Part shown: positions 9,081 through 16,865 of the stretch, in pieces
How the letters are laid out: each line of letters starts with the position of its first letter
Numbering within the stretch: position 1 is the first letter of the stretch
NCBI RefSeq assembly: GCF_006716675.1
Contig: NZ_VFPM01000001.1
Location: 1,178,001-1,242,000, forward strand
Source of the DNA: Humibacillus xanthopallidus
Lineage (GTDB): Bacteria; Actinomycetota; Actinomycetes; Actinomycetales; Dermatophilaceae
Direction: 5' to 3'
Length of the DNA stretch: 64,000 nt
Notes under the pieces: generated by a model
The model's database searches: none
What the model was told of the DNA's origin: nothing
Seen by the model: the letters and a program-made list of their open reading frames with translations, nothing else
Made by a program: the position numbers and the translations under genes

Positions 9081-10499
9081 ATGAGCGACCGCACCCTCGT
9101 CGCAGGAGTCGACAGCTCGACCCAGTCGACCAAGATCGTCGTGTGCGACGCCGCCACGGGTGAGGTCGTGCGCACCACGCGCGCCCCGCACCCCGACGGC
9201 ACGGAGGTCGACCCGCAGCGCTGGTGGGAGGCCTACGAGCAGGCGAGCGGCGACGGCGTCCTCGACGGGGTCTCGGCCATCGCCGTCGGCGGCCAGCAGC
9301 ACGGCATGGTCACGCTCGACGAGCACGACGGCGTCGTGCGCGACGCCCTGCTCTGGAACGACACGCGCAGCGCCGGCGCGGCCGCCGATCTCACCGCCGA
9401 GCTCGGCGGCACCGCGGCGTGGGTCGACGCCGTCGGCCTCGTGCTGGTCCCGAGCTTCACCGTGACCAAGCTGCGCTGGTTCGCGCAGCACGAGCCGGAG
9501 CTCGCGGCCCGCGCAGCCCGCGTCGTGCTCCCCCACGACTGGCTGACCGGCCGGATCCTCAAGCAGGGCAATGGGTTCGAGCGCTGGACGACCGACCGGG
9601 GCGATGCGTCGGGCACCGGCTACTGGTCGGCGGGCACCAACGACTACCGGCTCGACCTGCTCAAGACCGCCTTCGGCCGCGAGCTCGAGGTGCCCGAGGT
9701 GCTCGCGCCGTCGGCCGCGGCCGGGCGCACCGACAGTGGCATGCTCGTCGCGGCCGGCACCGGCGACAACATGGGCGCGGCCCTCGGCCTGACCCTGAGC
9801 CCGGGCGACGTCGTCGTCTCGCTCGGCACGAGCGGCACGGTCTTCACGCCGCACGACTCGGCGATCCGCGACGAGACCGGCGCCATCGCGGGCTTCGCCG
9901 ACGCGACCGGCCGGCACCTGCCGCTCATGTGCACCCTCAACGCCGCCCGCGTGCTCGGTGCGGCGGCGACGATGATCGGCGTCGACCTCGCCGAGCTCGA
10001 CCGCCTTGCTCTCGCAGCCGATCCCGGAGCGGGCGGCCTCACGCTGCTGCCCTACCTCGACGGCGAGCGCACGCCCGACCTGCCGGACGCGACGGGCACG
10101 CTGAGCGGCCTCACCCGATCGAACGCGACGCCCGAGAACCTCGCCCGAGCCGCCGTCGAGGGCATGCTGTGCAACCTCGTGAACGGCGTGGACGCCCTTC
10201 GCCGTCACGGGGTGGCGGTCGAGCGAGTGCTGCTCATCGGCGGCGCCGCTGCGTCTCAGGCCGTCCGCGAGATCGCGCCGGGGCTCTTCCGCGCCCCCGT
10301 CGTCGTGCCCGCTCCCGGCGAGTACGTCGGCATCGGCGCGGCGCGGCAGGCCGCATGGGCCCTGTCAGGTGAGGCGGCGCCGCCGACCTGGCAGCTCGAG
10401 GTCGACTCGGAGTATGCCGTCCGGTCGGGCCAGGAGACCGCCGCGGCCGAGGTCGTGGCTCGCTACCAGGCGCTCGTCGCGTCGACGCACGGCGTCTGA
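9081..10499 (+). CDS. xylB: Xylulokinase (FGGY carbohydrate kinase)
   Basis: 472 aa, a little shorter than typical XylB (about 480-500). The N-terminal FGGY domain has the ATP-binding start LVAGVDSSTQSTKIVVCD and the GGQQHGMVTLD substrate loop. The C-terminal half has VVVSLGTSGTVFT and VLLIGGAAASQAVREIAPGLF. It phosphorylates D-xylulose to xylulose 5-phosphate for the pentose phosphate pathway. As the last gene of the polyol operon it defines the likely flow: polyol to ketose to ketose phosphate. An acidic residue follows AVGGQQHGMVTL, as in XylB, where the catalytic Asp lies in the hinge (GERTPDLPDATG region). Confidence 0.88.
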   Translation: MSDRTLVAGVDSSTQSTKIVVCDAATGEVVRTTRAPHPDGTEVDPQRWWEAYEQASGDGVLDGVSAIAVGGQQHGMVTLDEHDGVVRDALLWNDTRSAGAAADLTAELGGTAAWVDAVGLVLVPSFTVTKLRWFAQHEPELAARAARVVLPHDWLTGRILKQGNGFERWTTDRGDASGTGYWSAGTNDYRLDLLKTAFGRELEVPEVLAPSAAAGRTDSGMLVAAGTGDNMGAALGLTLSPGDVVVSLGTSGTVFTPHDSAIRDETGAIAGFADATGRHLPLMCTLNAARVLGAAATMIGVDLAELDRLALAADPGAGGLTLLPYLDGERTPDLPDATGTLSGLTRSNATPENLARAAVEGMLCNLVNGVDALRRHGVAVERVLLIGGAAASQAVREIAPGLFRAPVVVPAPGEYVGIGAARQAAWALSGEAAPPTWQLEVDSEYAVRSGQETAAAEVVARYQALVASTHGV

Positions 10500-10560
10500 G
10501 CCGTCAGAGGAGCTGCCAGCGTCACCCCCACTCACCAGCCGAAGCACACCGGACATGTCG

Positions 10561-10596
10561 CGAGCCCGTCCCCGCACTGGTGCAGGGACGGGCTCG
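10561..10596. terminator. Bidirectional terminator hairpin
   Basis: A 12-bp perfect stem (CGAGCCCGTCCC / GGGACGGGCTCG) encloses a loop that itself can pair (GCAC-TG-GTGC). It lies between the convergent ends of the xylulokinase gene and the SHOCT-protein gene, so it can stop both. There is no U-tract. Confidence 0.8.
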
Positions 10597-10619
10597 CGGC
10601 GACGCTCAGAGCGGGGCTG

Positions 10620-11000
10620 TCAGGCGAGGGCCTTCGCCTTGAGGGCGGCGAACTCCTCGGCGGTGATGGCACCCGAGTCGAGCAGCTCCTTGGCCTTGGC
10701 GATCTGCTCCGGGCCCGAGGTGCCGGAGCCCGCGACCGAGCGGACGTAGTCGTCCTGCGCCCTGCGAGCCGACTCCATGGCGGCAGCCGAGCGCTCGGAC
10801 ATACCGCGACCGCGGGCGATGAGGTAGATCAGCAGGGTGAGGAACGGCAGGAAGATCAGCGCGATGATCCACACCGCCTTGATCCAGCCCGACACGGAGT
10901 CGTCACGGAAGAGGTCGCCGATGACCTGGAAGATGACCATGAGGTAGGCCATGAAGGCAAAGAAGATGAAGATGAACCACACGATTTCCCAGAACGACAC
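10620..11000 (-). CDS. Membrane protein with C-terminal SHOCT domain
   Basis: 126 aa from GTG 11000, with AAAGG about 9 nt upstream. Two membrane helices (IVWFIFIFFAFMAYLMVIF and AVWIIALIFLPFLTLLIYLIA) form a PLD-nuclease-N-like domain, then a short charged linker. The last 30 residues (GPEQIAKAKELLDSGAITAEEFAALKAKALA) are a textbook SHOCT module. SHOCT is a small helical domain thought to mediate oligomerisation. The gene is monocistronic with its own terminator. Function is unknown. Confidence 0.88.
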   Translation of the reverse strand: MSFWEIVWFIFIFFAFMAYLMVIFQVIGDLFRDDSVSGWIKAVWIIALIFLPFLTLLIYLIARGRGMSERSAAAMESARRAQDDYVRSVAGSGTSGPEQIAKAKELLDSGAITAEEFAALKAKALA

Positions 11001-11135
11001 GGGACAGCAACCTTTCTCGGAGGACACGCGCAACCCCGTCGCAGGGGCCCGCTGACTCCAGTGTCGCCATCGGTCAACCCCTACCGCATCATCCGTAACG
11101 GGTGATGCGCCTCCCGCAGAGGTGGCCGGATGGCC

Positions 11136-11846
11136 TCAGCGGTACTCAGGGTTGTGCCACCCGAAGTGCTCCCCCGCGTTCCACTCGGAACGCTGGTTTC
11201 CTTGTGCAGGAATGCCGCCGGCGTCACGGAGCAGCCTCGCGAGGTGCATGAGGTTCCACGTCATGAAGGTCGTGTTGCGATTGGTGAAGTCGTTCTCGGG
11301 GCCCCCGCTGCCGGGGTCGAGGTAGGACGGCCCAGGACCGGCCTCGCCGATCCACCCCGCGTCCGCATTCGGTGGGATCGTGTAGCCGACGTGCTGGAGG
11401 CTGTAGAGGACGTTCTGCGCGCAGTGCTTGATGCCGTCCTCGTTGCCGGTGATGAGGCACCCGGCGACCCGGCCGTAGAAGAGGTACTGCCCCTTGTCGT
11501 TGAGCATCCCGCTGAGGGAGTAGATGCGCTCGATGAAGCGCTTCGTCACGCTCGAGTTGTCACCGAGCCAGATCGGGCCGGCGACCACGAGGATCTGGCT
11601 CTCGAGGATCCCGGGGTAGAGGTCGGGCCACGCGTCGACCTCCCACCCGTGCTCGCGCATGTCGGGGTAGACACCCGTGGCGACGTCGTGGTCGATGAGC
11701 CGGATGACGTCGACGTCGACGCCGTGCTCGCCCATGATCGCCGCGCTCGCGTCGACAAGGCCCTGGGTGTGGCTCACCTCAGGGCTCCTCTTCAGGGTGC
11801 AGTTGACGTAGGTGGCCCGCAGGCCGCTGAAGTCCCAGTCGCTCAT
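11136..11846 (-). CDS. Flavodoxin-fold NADPH-dependent FMN reductase family protein
   Basis: 236 aa from ATG 11846, with GGAGGAC upstream; the longer in-frame start lacks this. The N terminus RATYVNCTLKRSPEVSHTQGLVD and the loop ILVVAGPIWLGDNSSVTKRFIERIYSL are the phosphate-binding and flavin-contacting parts of the flavodoxin-like FMN reductase fold. It probably reduces a flavin or quinone with NAD(P)H. It is last in a minus-strand run with an FAD oxidoreductase, an OsmC protein and a small ORF, which suggests a redox or detoxification role. Confidence 0.8.
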   Translation of the reverse strand: MSDWDFSGLRATYVNCTLKRSPEVSHTQGLVDASAAIMGEHGVDVDVIRLIDHDVATGVYPDMREHGWEVDAWPDLYPGILESQILVVAGPIWLGDNSSVTKRFIERIYSLSGMLNDKGQYLFYGRVAGCLITGNEDGIKHCAQNVLYSLQHVGYTIPPNADAGWIGEAGPGPSYLDPGSGGPENDFTNRNTTFMTWNLMHLARLLRDAGGIPAQGNQRSEWNAGEHFGWHNPEYR

Positions 11847-11964
11847 GGGACGACTGTCCTCCGCCACCGCCCGCCACGACACAGGAATGCCGCAACATCG
11901 AGAGCGCAGGCACGGGGCCAGGTGGTCCAGACGGTCCTCCCGGCCCCGTGGGCTGCTCTGCGTG

Positions 11965-12123
11965 TCAGGCGGCCTCGCCGTGACGGCGCTGCCGACGCTC
12001 CTCGAGCGAGATCTCGCGGGCGCTGCGCTGCAGGCCTCGATGTCGCGACGGCCGCTGCTCGCGACCGTCCCGCCGCCGGTGTGCCAGCTCCAGCAGGTGG
12101 GCGTACATCTGGGTGTCGATCAT
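11965..12123 (-). CDS. Small basic protein, 52 aa, unknown
   Basis: Short ORF reading MIDTQMYAHLLELAHRRRDG, then an Arg-rich stretch with EISLEERRQRRHGEAA at the end. The case for it is the translation signal: GAAAGGAGGAAAG ends 4 nt before the ATG, one of the strongest ribosome-binding sites in the window. It lies between the OsmC gene (110 bp upstream) and the FMN reductase (118 bp downstream), all on the minus strand. The N-terminal helix plus basic tail could bind nucleic acid or a partner protein, but I recognise no family. Confidence 0.55.
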   Translation of the reverse strand: MIDTQMYAHLLELAHRRRDGREQRPSRHRGLQRSAREISLEERRQRRHGEAA

Positions 12124-12233
12124 GGTCTTTCCTCCTTTCCGTGTCCGGTGCCGTCGGGGCGCGGCGTCGGCCGCGTTCGACGGGCCGAGCCCGCCCGCGA
12201 CCAGCCGCTGACGAACTCATGACGGGGCCGACG

Positions 12234-12809
12234 TCAGCCGACCTCGACCTCGATGTCGACGGGCACCCCGTTGGTGATGACGTCGAAGACGGCCGACCGC
12301 TGACGGGACTGCTCGACGATCTGCCGGAGCACCTCCTCGGGGGCGTCGCCCTTGATGACGAACGACACCGTCACCTGCTCGTAGCCGTTGCGGACGTCCT
12401 GGAGCCCGAGGATGCCGTTGAGGTCGATGTCTCCCGTGACGGTGGACCGGACCTCGGTGAGGGTCACCTTGCGGGCCGCCGCGATGTTGGCGATGCCTGC
12501 CGTGAGGCAGGCCGCCAGGGCGTGCAGGACGAACTCGACGGGCGTGGGGCCGTTGTCCCTGCCGACGAGCACCGCTGGGTGGTCGGCGTCGAAGACGAAC
12601 TCCTTCTCGTGCGAACGCTCCTCGCCGACTCCGAAGAAGTCGTGGATCGTCGAGCGGCTGTGCGTGCCCTGCACCCACTGGTTGTGGGCCCGGAACTGGA
12701 ACGTCGCCGCTGCCGGCATCTGCTTGACGGCGTCGAGGGTGGCGAAGAGCGTGGTCGTGTCGACGCCGTTGCGGTGCGACGTCGTGGGGTTCTCGCTCGT
12801 GATGGTCAT
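12234..12809 (-). CDS. OsmC family protein
   Basis: 191 aa from ATG 12809, preceded by AGAAAGG 8 nt away. The OsmC core is clear: FVFDADHPAVLVGRDNGPTPVEFVLHALAACLTAGIANIAAARKV, then VRSTVTGDIDLNGILGL and VTVSFVIKGDAPEEVLRQIVEQS. OsmC/Ohr peroxidases use two cysteines. The first is present in ALAACLT, but the position of the second reads QRSAVFD, so the resolving Cys is missing. A classical thiol peroxidase cycle is therefore doubtful. It follows the FAD oxidoreductase gene by 74 bp. Confidence 0.87.
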   Translation of the reverse strand: MTITSENPTTSHRNGVDTTTLFATLDAVKQMPAAATFQFRAHNQWVQGTHSRSTIHDFFGVGEERSHEKEFVFDADHPAVLVGRDNGPTPVEFVLHALAACLTAGIANIAAARKVTLTEVRSTVTGDIDLNGILGLQDVRNGYEQVTVSFVIKGDAPEEVLRQIVEQSRQRSAVFDVITNGVPVDIEVEVG

Positions 12810-12883
12810 GGTCGTGCCTTTCTGGTGGTGATGGGTGGGGTTGCCGGAGCTCGGCGGTGCCTCGCTGATCGAGGACAGATGGG

Positions 12884-14095
12884 TCACGCAGCGACCTCGG
12901 TCGCGCGTGGGAGGGGCCTGGCGGCCAGCTCGCCGGCCAGGGTGTCGATGGCGACGGCGAGCTGCTTCTGCAGCTGCAGGAAGCTGCCCTGCACGGGGTA
13001 GGTCGCCAGTGCCACGGTGATGTCGAAGACGTCCCTGGCCAGACGATTCCGCTCCTGCTCGTACCTTGCGAGGGCCGTTGCCTCGAGGGCGGGCTCGCAC
13101 AGGGCCGCGTCGAGGGCCTCGGCCAGCAGCTCGGCGTCCCGGAAGGCGTCGCTGATGCCGTGGCCCGTCACGGCGTCGCGGTGGTAGCCCGCGTCACCGA
13201 CGAGGGCCCAGCCGGGACCGGCCGCTTGGCGGAAGTGGTTGGGCATGCGGAGCATCCCGCGGACCGGCGAGGTCCTGGCAGCTCCCTCAAGCCTGGCCGC
13301 GAGCGTGGGGACGGTCGTCGCCACCAGGTGGCCGAAGGCGTCGTCCGGGCTGCGGTGCAACCGACGGGACGACCGAGCCACGTGCTCCGGGGTGCAGACC
13401 CAAATGCAGGCCTCGCCGCCATGGGTCGGGAAGACGCCGGCGAAGGCGTTGTCACCCAGGAAGTGCTCGATCGCCTCCCAGTCACCTGCGTAGTAGGCGT
13501 ACTGCGCCGCACCGGAGCCGGGACGGACGACCGTGAAAGGCGCGCCCACCGAGCGGGCGATCCGCGAGCTCAGCCCGTCGGCGCCGACGACGTACCTGGC
13601 CCGCACCTCGATCGGCCCGTCGGCGTCCTCACCGACGACGCCCACCACGCGGCAGGTCCCGTCACGCCGGACACCGGTCACGCCGACTCCCGTGAGGAGC
13701 CGCGCCCCCTCGTGACGGGCCGCCCGCTGCAGCACGTCATCGAGGATGTGACGGCGCGGAGCGAGCAGGAAGTCGACGCCGTGGCGGTCCTTGATCTCGC
13801 GCTGGACGAAGCCGAGATCGCTGCTGAACTCGACGCGTCGGATCTGGGGCGCCCCGGTGGCGACGACGGCGTCGAGCACGCCCCAGCGATGCAGCGCCAC
13901 GATGCCCGACCGGGCGATGACGTGGGTCGAGATCGTGTCGCTCGGAAAGTCGGCCCGGTCGAGGACGAGCACGTCATGGCCGGCCCGGGCGAGCAGCATG
14001 GCCGTGGCGGCGCCGGCGCAGCGCGCCCCGACGACGACGACGTCGGCGTCGAGGACGCGGGCTGAGCGGTGGGCTTCGGTGGAAGCGGTGGTCAT
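12884..14095 (-). CDS. FAD-dependent oxidoreductase (geranylgeranyl reductase / PHBH-like fold)
   Basis: 403 aa from ATG 14095, placed by GAGGAGAAAGACC directly upstream. The FAD-binding motif DADVVVVGARCAGAATAMLLARAGHDVLVLDR is at residues 16-47. The second FAD motif GWALVGDAGYHRDAVTGHGISDAFRDAELLAEAL lies near 290-325. These belong to the group of p-hydroxybenzoate-hydroxylase-fold monooxygenases and isoprenoid reductases. It probably hydroxylates or reduces a small lipophilic compound using FAD and NAD(P)H. It leads the OsmC / small ORF / FMN reductase group. The substrate is unknown. Confidence 0.84.
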   Translation of the reverse strand: MTTASTEAHRSARVLDADVVVVGARCAGAATAMLLARAGHDVLVLDRADFPSDTISTHVIARSGIVALHRWGVLDAVVATGAPQIRRVEFSSDLGFVQREIKDRHGVDFLLAPRRHILDDVLQRAARHEGARLLTGVGVTGVRRDGTCRVVGVVGEDADGPIEVRARYVVGADGLSSRIARSVGAPFTVVRPGSGAAQYAYYAGDWEAIEHFLGDNAFAGVFPTHGGEACIWVCTPEHVARSSRRLHRSPDDAFGHLVATTVPTLAARLEGAARTSPVRGMLRMPNHFRQAAGPGWALVGDAGYHRDAVTGHGISDAFRDAELLAEALDAALCEPALEATALARYEQERNRLARDVFDITVALATYPVQGSFLQLQKQLAVAIDTLAGELAARPLPRATEVAA

Positions 14096-14155
14096 GGTCT
14101 TTCTCCTCATCGGTTCTGCGATGAGGACCACGGTCCCTTCCCTCGAGCCGCCGCT

Positions 14156-15394
14156 CTAGGACAAAACGTGGACTTCCCGTGGACTCTCCGTGGACTCCCC
14201 CTCCGCGAGGAAGGCGTCGATCTCGCGCAGGGCGTGGGCCCACGCCGGCTCGTCGGCGCGCATCAGATGGTTCCGCGAGTCCAGTGGGACCAGACGGCTG
14301 CCACGGATGCGGGATGCGTAGGCAACGCTCTGCGAGAACGGGATTCGCGCGTCCTCACGCGCGTGGAGGATCAACGTGGGCAGTGTGAGCTGCGCTGCGA
14401 CATCTCGGACGTCCAGGTCGAGCAGGACATCGAAGATCCGCACGGCGTTCTCCGCCGAGGTGGTCCGGCGCATGAGCTCGGCGAAGTCGCTCCACAGCTG
14501 CGGGGGGACGTCCGGCATGAAGGTCGAGGAGAAGAACAGGCGGAAGGAGTGGCTGTCGCGTCCCCAGCCCAAGCGGATCAGCTCCCGTTGCATCTCGTAC
14601 TCTGCCCGCTCCTGCGGCGTCCGCACGTGCCTCCCGCCCGTCATGTACGCCCCCACGAGCACGAGCCGACTCACCCTCTCGGGATGCCGCTGCGCGTAGG
14701 CGACGGCAACGGCACCTCCCTGGGAGACGCCCAGGAGCGGGAAGCGCTCGAGCCCCAGCTCGTCGACGACGGTCTCCAGATCACGCACGAACGCCTCGAA
14801 GGAGATCTCCGCCGGATCGTGGTCGGAGAGCCCGCAGCCACGCTCGTCGTAGCGCACGAGCATCCTGTCTCGAGACAGGCCCTCCATCCAGTGTCGCCAG
14901 ACGGGGCTCTCCCAGTCGTAGTCGAGACGGGTGATCCAGTGCGCAGCCCGCACGAGCGGGGGGCCCACTCCGGCTGTCGCATAGGCGACTCGGACGCCGT
15001 CAGCCGTGGTGCAGAAGCGGATCTGTTGCTCCAGCCGTCGGACGGCGGGCGCCGGTGAGCGCTGGGTGGACGCAGACCGGCCAGGCTCCACGGTCACGTC
15101 CGCCACCCAGCGGTAGCCGCGCCCGTGCACGGTCTTGATGTGCGACTGGTGGATGCCGTCATCACCCACGACCTGGCGTGCCACCTTGATCCGGCTGGTC
15201 AGCGTCGACTCGCTGACGAAGCGGTCACCCCAGATCGTGTCGAGCAGCTCGGTCTTCGGCACGACCCGCTCCCGGTTGAGCACGAGGTGGCTGATGACGT
15301 CGAAGACCTGCGGCTGGACGTGGAGCGCCTCTCCGCCGCGTTCGAGCAGGAACCGGTCGGTGTCGAGCACGAGGTCCCCGAAAGCGAACCGCAC
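14156..15394 (-). CDS. Winged-helix DNA-binding domain fused to alpha/beta-hydrolase, copy 1
   Basis: 412 aa. Residues 1-105 are an OmpR/CadC-type winged helix (FGDLVLDTDRFLLERGG, VFDVISHLVLNRERVVPKTELLDTIW, TSRIKVARQVVGDDG, IKTVHGRGYRWVADV). Residues 125-400 are an alpha/beta-hydrolase with GVSQGG (nucleophile Ser224), Asp348 (HARED) and His376 (SRNHLM), so the catalytic triad is intact. It is probably a DNA-binding protein whose hydrolase domain senses or processes a small molecule. It is a close paralogue of the next gene. The start is GTG; the codon matching the paralogue's ATG is ATC here. Confidence 0.82.
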   Translation of the reverse strand: MRFAFGDLVLDTDRFLLERGGEALHVQPQVFDVISHLVLNRERVVPKTELLDTIWGDRFVSESTLTSRIKVARQVVGDDGIHQSHIKTVHGRGYRWVADVTVEPGRSASTQRSPAPAVRRLEQQIRFCTTADGVRVAYATAGVGPPLVRAAHWITRLDYDWESPVWRHWMEGLSRDRMLVRYDERGCGLSDHDPAEISFEAFVRDLETVVDELGLERFPLLGVSQGGAVAVAYAQRHPERVSRLVLVGAYMTGGRHVRTPQERAEYEMQRELIRLGWGRDSHSFRLFFSSTFMPDVPPQLWSDFAELMRRTTSAENAVRIFDVLLDLDVRDVAAQLTLPTLILHAREDARIPFSQSVAYASRIRGSRLVPLDSRNHLMRADEPAWAHALREIDAFLAEGESTESPREVHVLS

Positions 15395-15426
15395 ACGAGA
15401 GATTCTCGCAGGTCATCCAGGCCGTG

Positions 15427-15512
15427 CCCATTGACCAACCCCATTGACCAACCCCATTGACCAAACCCATGACCAACCCACTGACCAACCCACTGACCAA
15501 CCCACTGACCAG
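15427..15512. repeat. 12/13-bp tandem repeat between paralogues
   Basis: Seven head-to-tail units: three 13-mers of the form CCCATTGACCAAC (the third ends AAA), one CCCATGACCAAC, then three 12-mers CCACTGACCAAC (the last ends AGC). They fill most of the 143-bp spacer between the two winged-helix/hydrolase genes and end about 32 bp before the downstream start. The mixed unit length looks like a slippage-prone minisatellite. It could also be an array of regulator-binding sites. Confidence 0.9.
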
Positions 15513-15537
15513 CCGACCCGGTGCTCCCCGTCGACGT

Positions 15538-16776
15538 TCAGCTGCGTGAGCCGTCCGAAGGCGCGTCCTCGGCGAGGAAGCGGTCGATCTCGCGCAGGAA
15601 GTGCTCCCACGCTGGTTCGTCCGGCTGCATCAGGTGGTTGCGCGTGTCGAGGGGCACGAGGCGGCTTCCTCGAATGCCGCTGGCGAGTTCGAGCCCCTGC
15701 CGGAACGGGATTCGCAGGTCCTGACGACCGTGCAGGATCAACGTCGGGACGGTGATCTGCGACAGCCTGGCACTGACGTCCATGGCGGTGGACACACGGT
15801 TGAGCCGGAACGCGTTCTGCGCAGACGTCGTTCGCCGCATCAGCACGGCGAAGTCGCTCCACAGCTGAGGGGGTGCATCGGCCATGAAGGTGGAGGAGAA
15901 GAAGACGCGGAAGGAAGGGTCGTCGCGTCCCCACCCGATGCGGATCAACTCGCTCTGCAGCTCTGCCTCGTGACGCTCCTCCGGGGTGGTCGCCCGGGCA
16001 AGCCGCCCCTTGACGAACGTCCCCACGAGCACGAGGTGGGAAACGCGCTCGGGGTGGCGGGCGGCATACTCGATCGCCACGGGGCCGCCCTGGGAGACTC
16101 CCATGAGCGGGAAGCGCTCGAGCCCCACCTCGTCGACAACCGTCTCGAGGTCTCGGACGAACGCCTCGAACGAGATGTCCTCGGGGTCGGGGTCCGACAG
16201 CCCGCAACCCCGCTCGTCGTAGCGCACCAGCATGCGGTCCTGAGAGAGACCATCGAGCCAGTGCCGCCAGATCGGACTCTCCCAGTCGTAGTCGAGGTGC
16301 GTGACCCAGTGGGCCGCCCGGACGAGGGGAGGCCCCTGTCCGACCGTCGCGTACGCGACGCGCACGCCGTCCGAGGCAGTGCAGAAGCGGATGTGCTGCT
16401 CGAGCCGTCTGACGTCAGGCGTCGGTGCGCGCAGGGTGGGTGTCGCGGCCCCGCCGGGCTCCACGGTCACGTCTGCGACCCAGCGGTAGCCTCGCCCGTG
16501 CACGGTCTTGATGACCGACTGCATGATGCCGTCGTCACCGACGACCTGCCGCGCGGCCTTGATGCGGCTGGTCAGCGTCGACTCGCTGACGAAGCGGTCA
16601 CCCCAGATCGTGTCGAGCAGCTCGGTCTTCGGCACGACGCGCTCCCGGTTGAGCACGAGGTGGCTGAGGACGTCGAAGACCTGCGGCTGGACGTGCAGCG
16701 ACGTCCCACCGCGTTCGAGCAGGAAGCGGTCGGTGTCGATGACGACATCCCCGAAGGAGAACCGCACCCGCGACAT
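15538..16776 (-). CDS. Winged-helix DNA-binding domain fused to alpha/beta-hydrolase, copy 2
   Basis: 412 aa from ATG 16776 (MSRVRFSFGDVVIDTDRFLL). Domain order is the same as its neighbour: winged helix at about 1-108, hydrolase after residue 128, with GVSQGG (Ser about 227), HGRQDLRIP (Asp) and TRNHLM (His). The two paralogues are nearly identical in the winged helix and diverge in the hydrolase half (HVRTPQERAEYEMQR versus RATTPEERHEAELQS). That points to similar DNA targets and different ligands. No strong ribosome-binding site is visible upstream. Confidence 0.82.
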   Translation of the reverse strand: MSRVRFSFGDVVIDTDRFLLERGGTSLHVQPQVFDVLSHLVLNRERVVPKTELLDTIWGDRFVSESTLTSRIKAARQVVGDDGIMQSVIKTVHGRGYRWVADVTVEPGGAATPTLRAPTPDVRRLEQHIRFCTASDGVRVAYATVGQGPPLVRAAHWVTHLDYDWESPIWRHWLDGLSQDRMLVRYDERGCGLSDPDPEDISFEAFVRDLETVVDEVGLERFPLMGVSQGGPVAIEYAARHPERVSHLVLVGTFVKGRLARATTPEERHEAELQSELIRIGWGRDDPSFRVFFSSTFMADAPPQLWSDFAVLMRRTTSAQNAFRLNRVSTAMDVSARLSQITVPTLILHGRQDLRIPFRQGLELASGIRGSRLVPLDTRNHLMQPDEPAWEHFLREIDRFLAEDAPSDGSRS

Positions 16777-16865
16777 TGTCGCAGGCAGCGCGCCCGTGGC
16801 ACAGGCAAACGCGACTGCACCGCTGCGGTATGCCGTGCGGCCGGCCCACGCACCGGCCGCACGGT

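Noticed and set aside
11843..12220. 125-codon minus-strand frame overlapping the 52-aa small ORF
   Set aside because: It has no ribosome-binding site at its start and runs through the strong signal of the small ORF in another frame; composition is low-complexity Arg/Ala.
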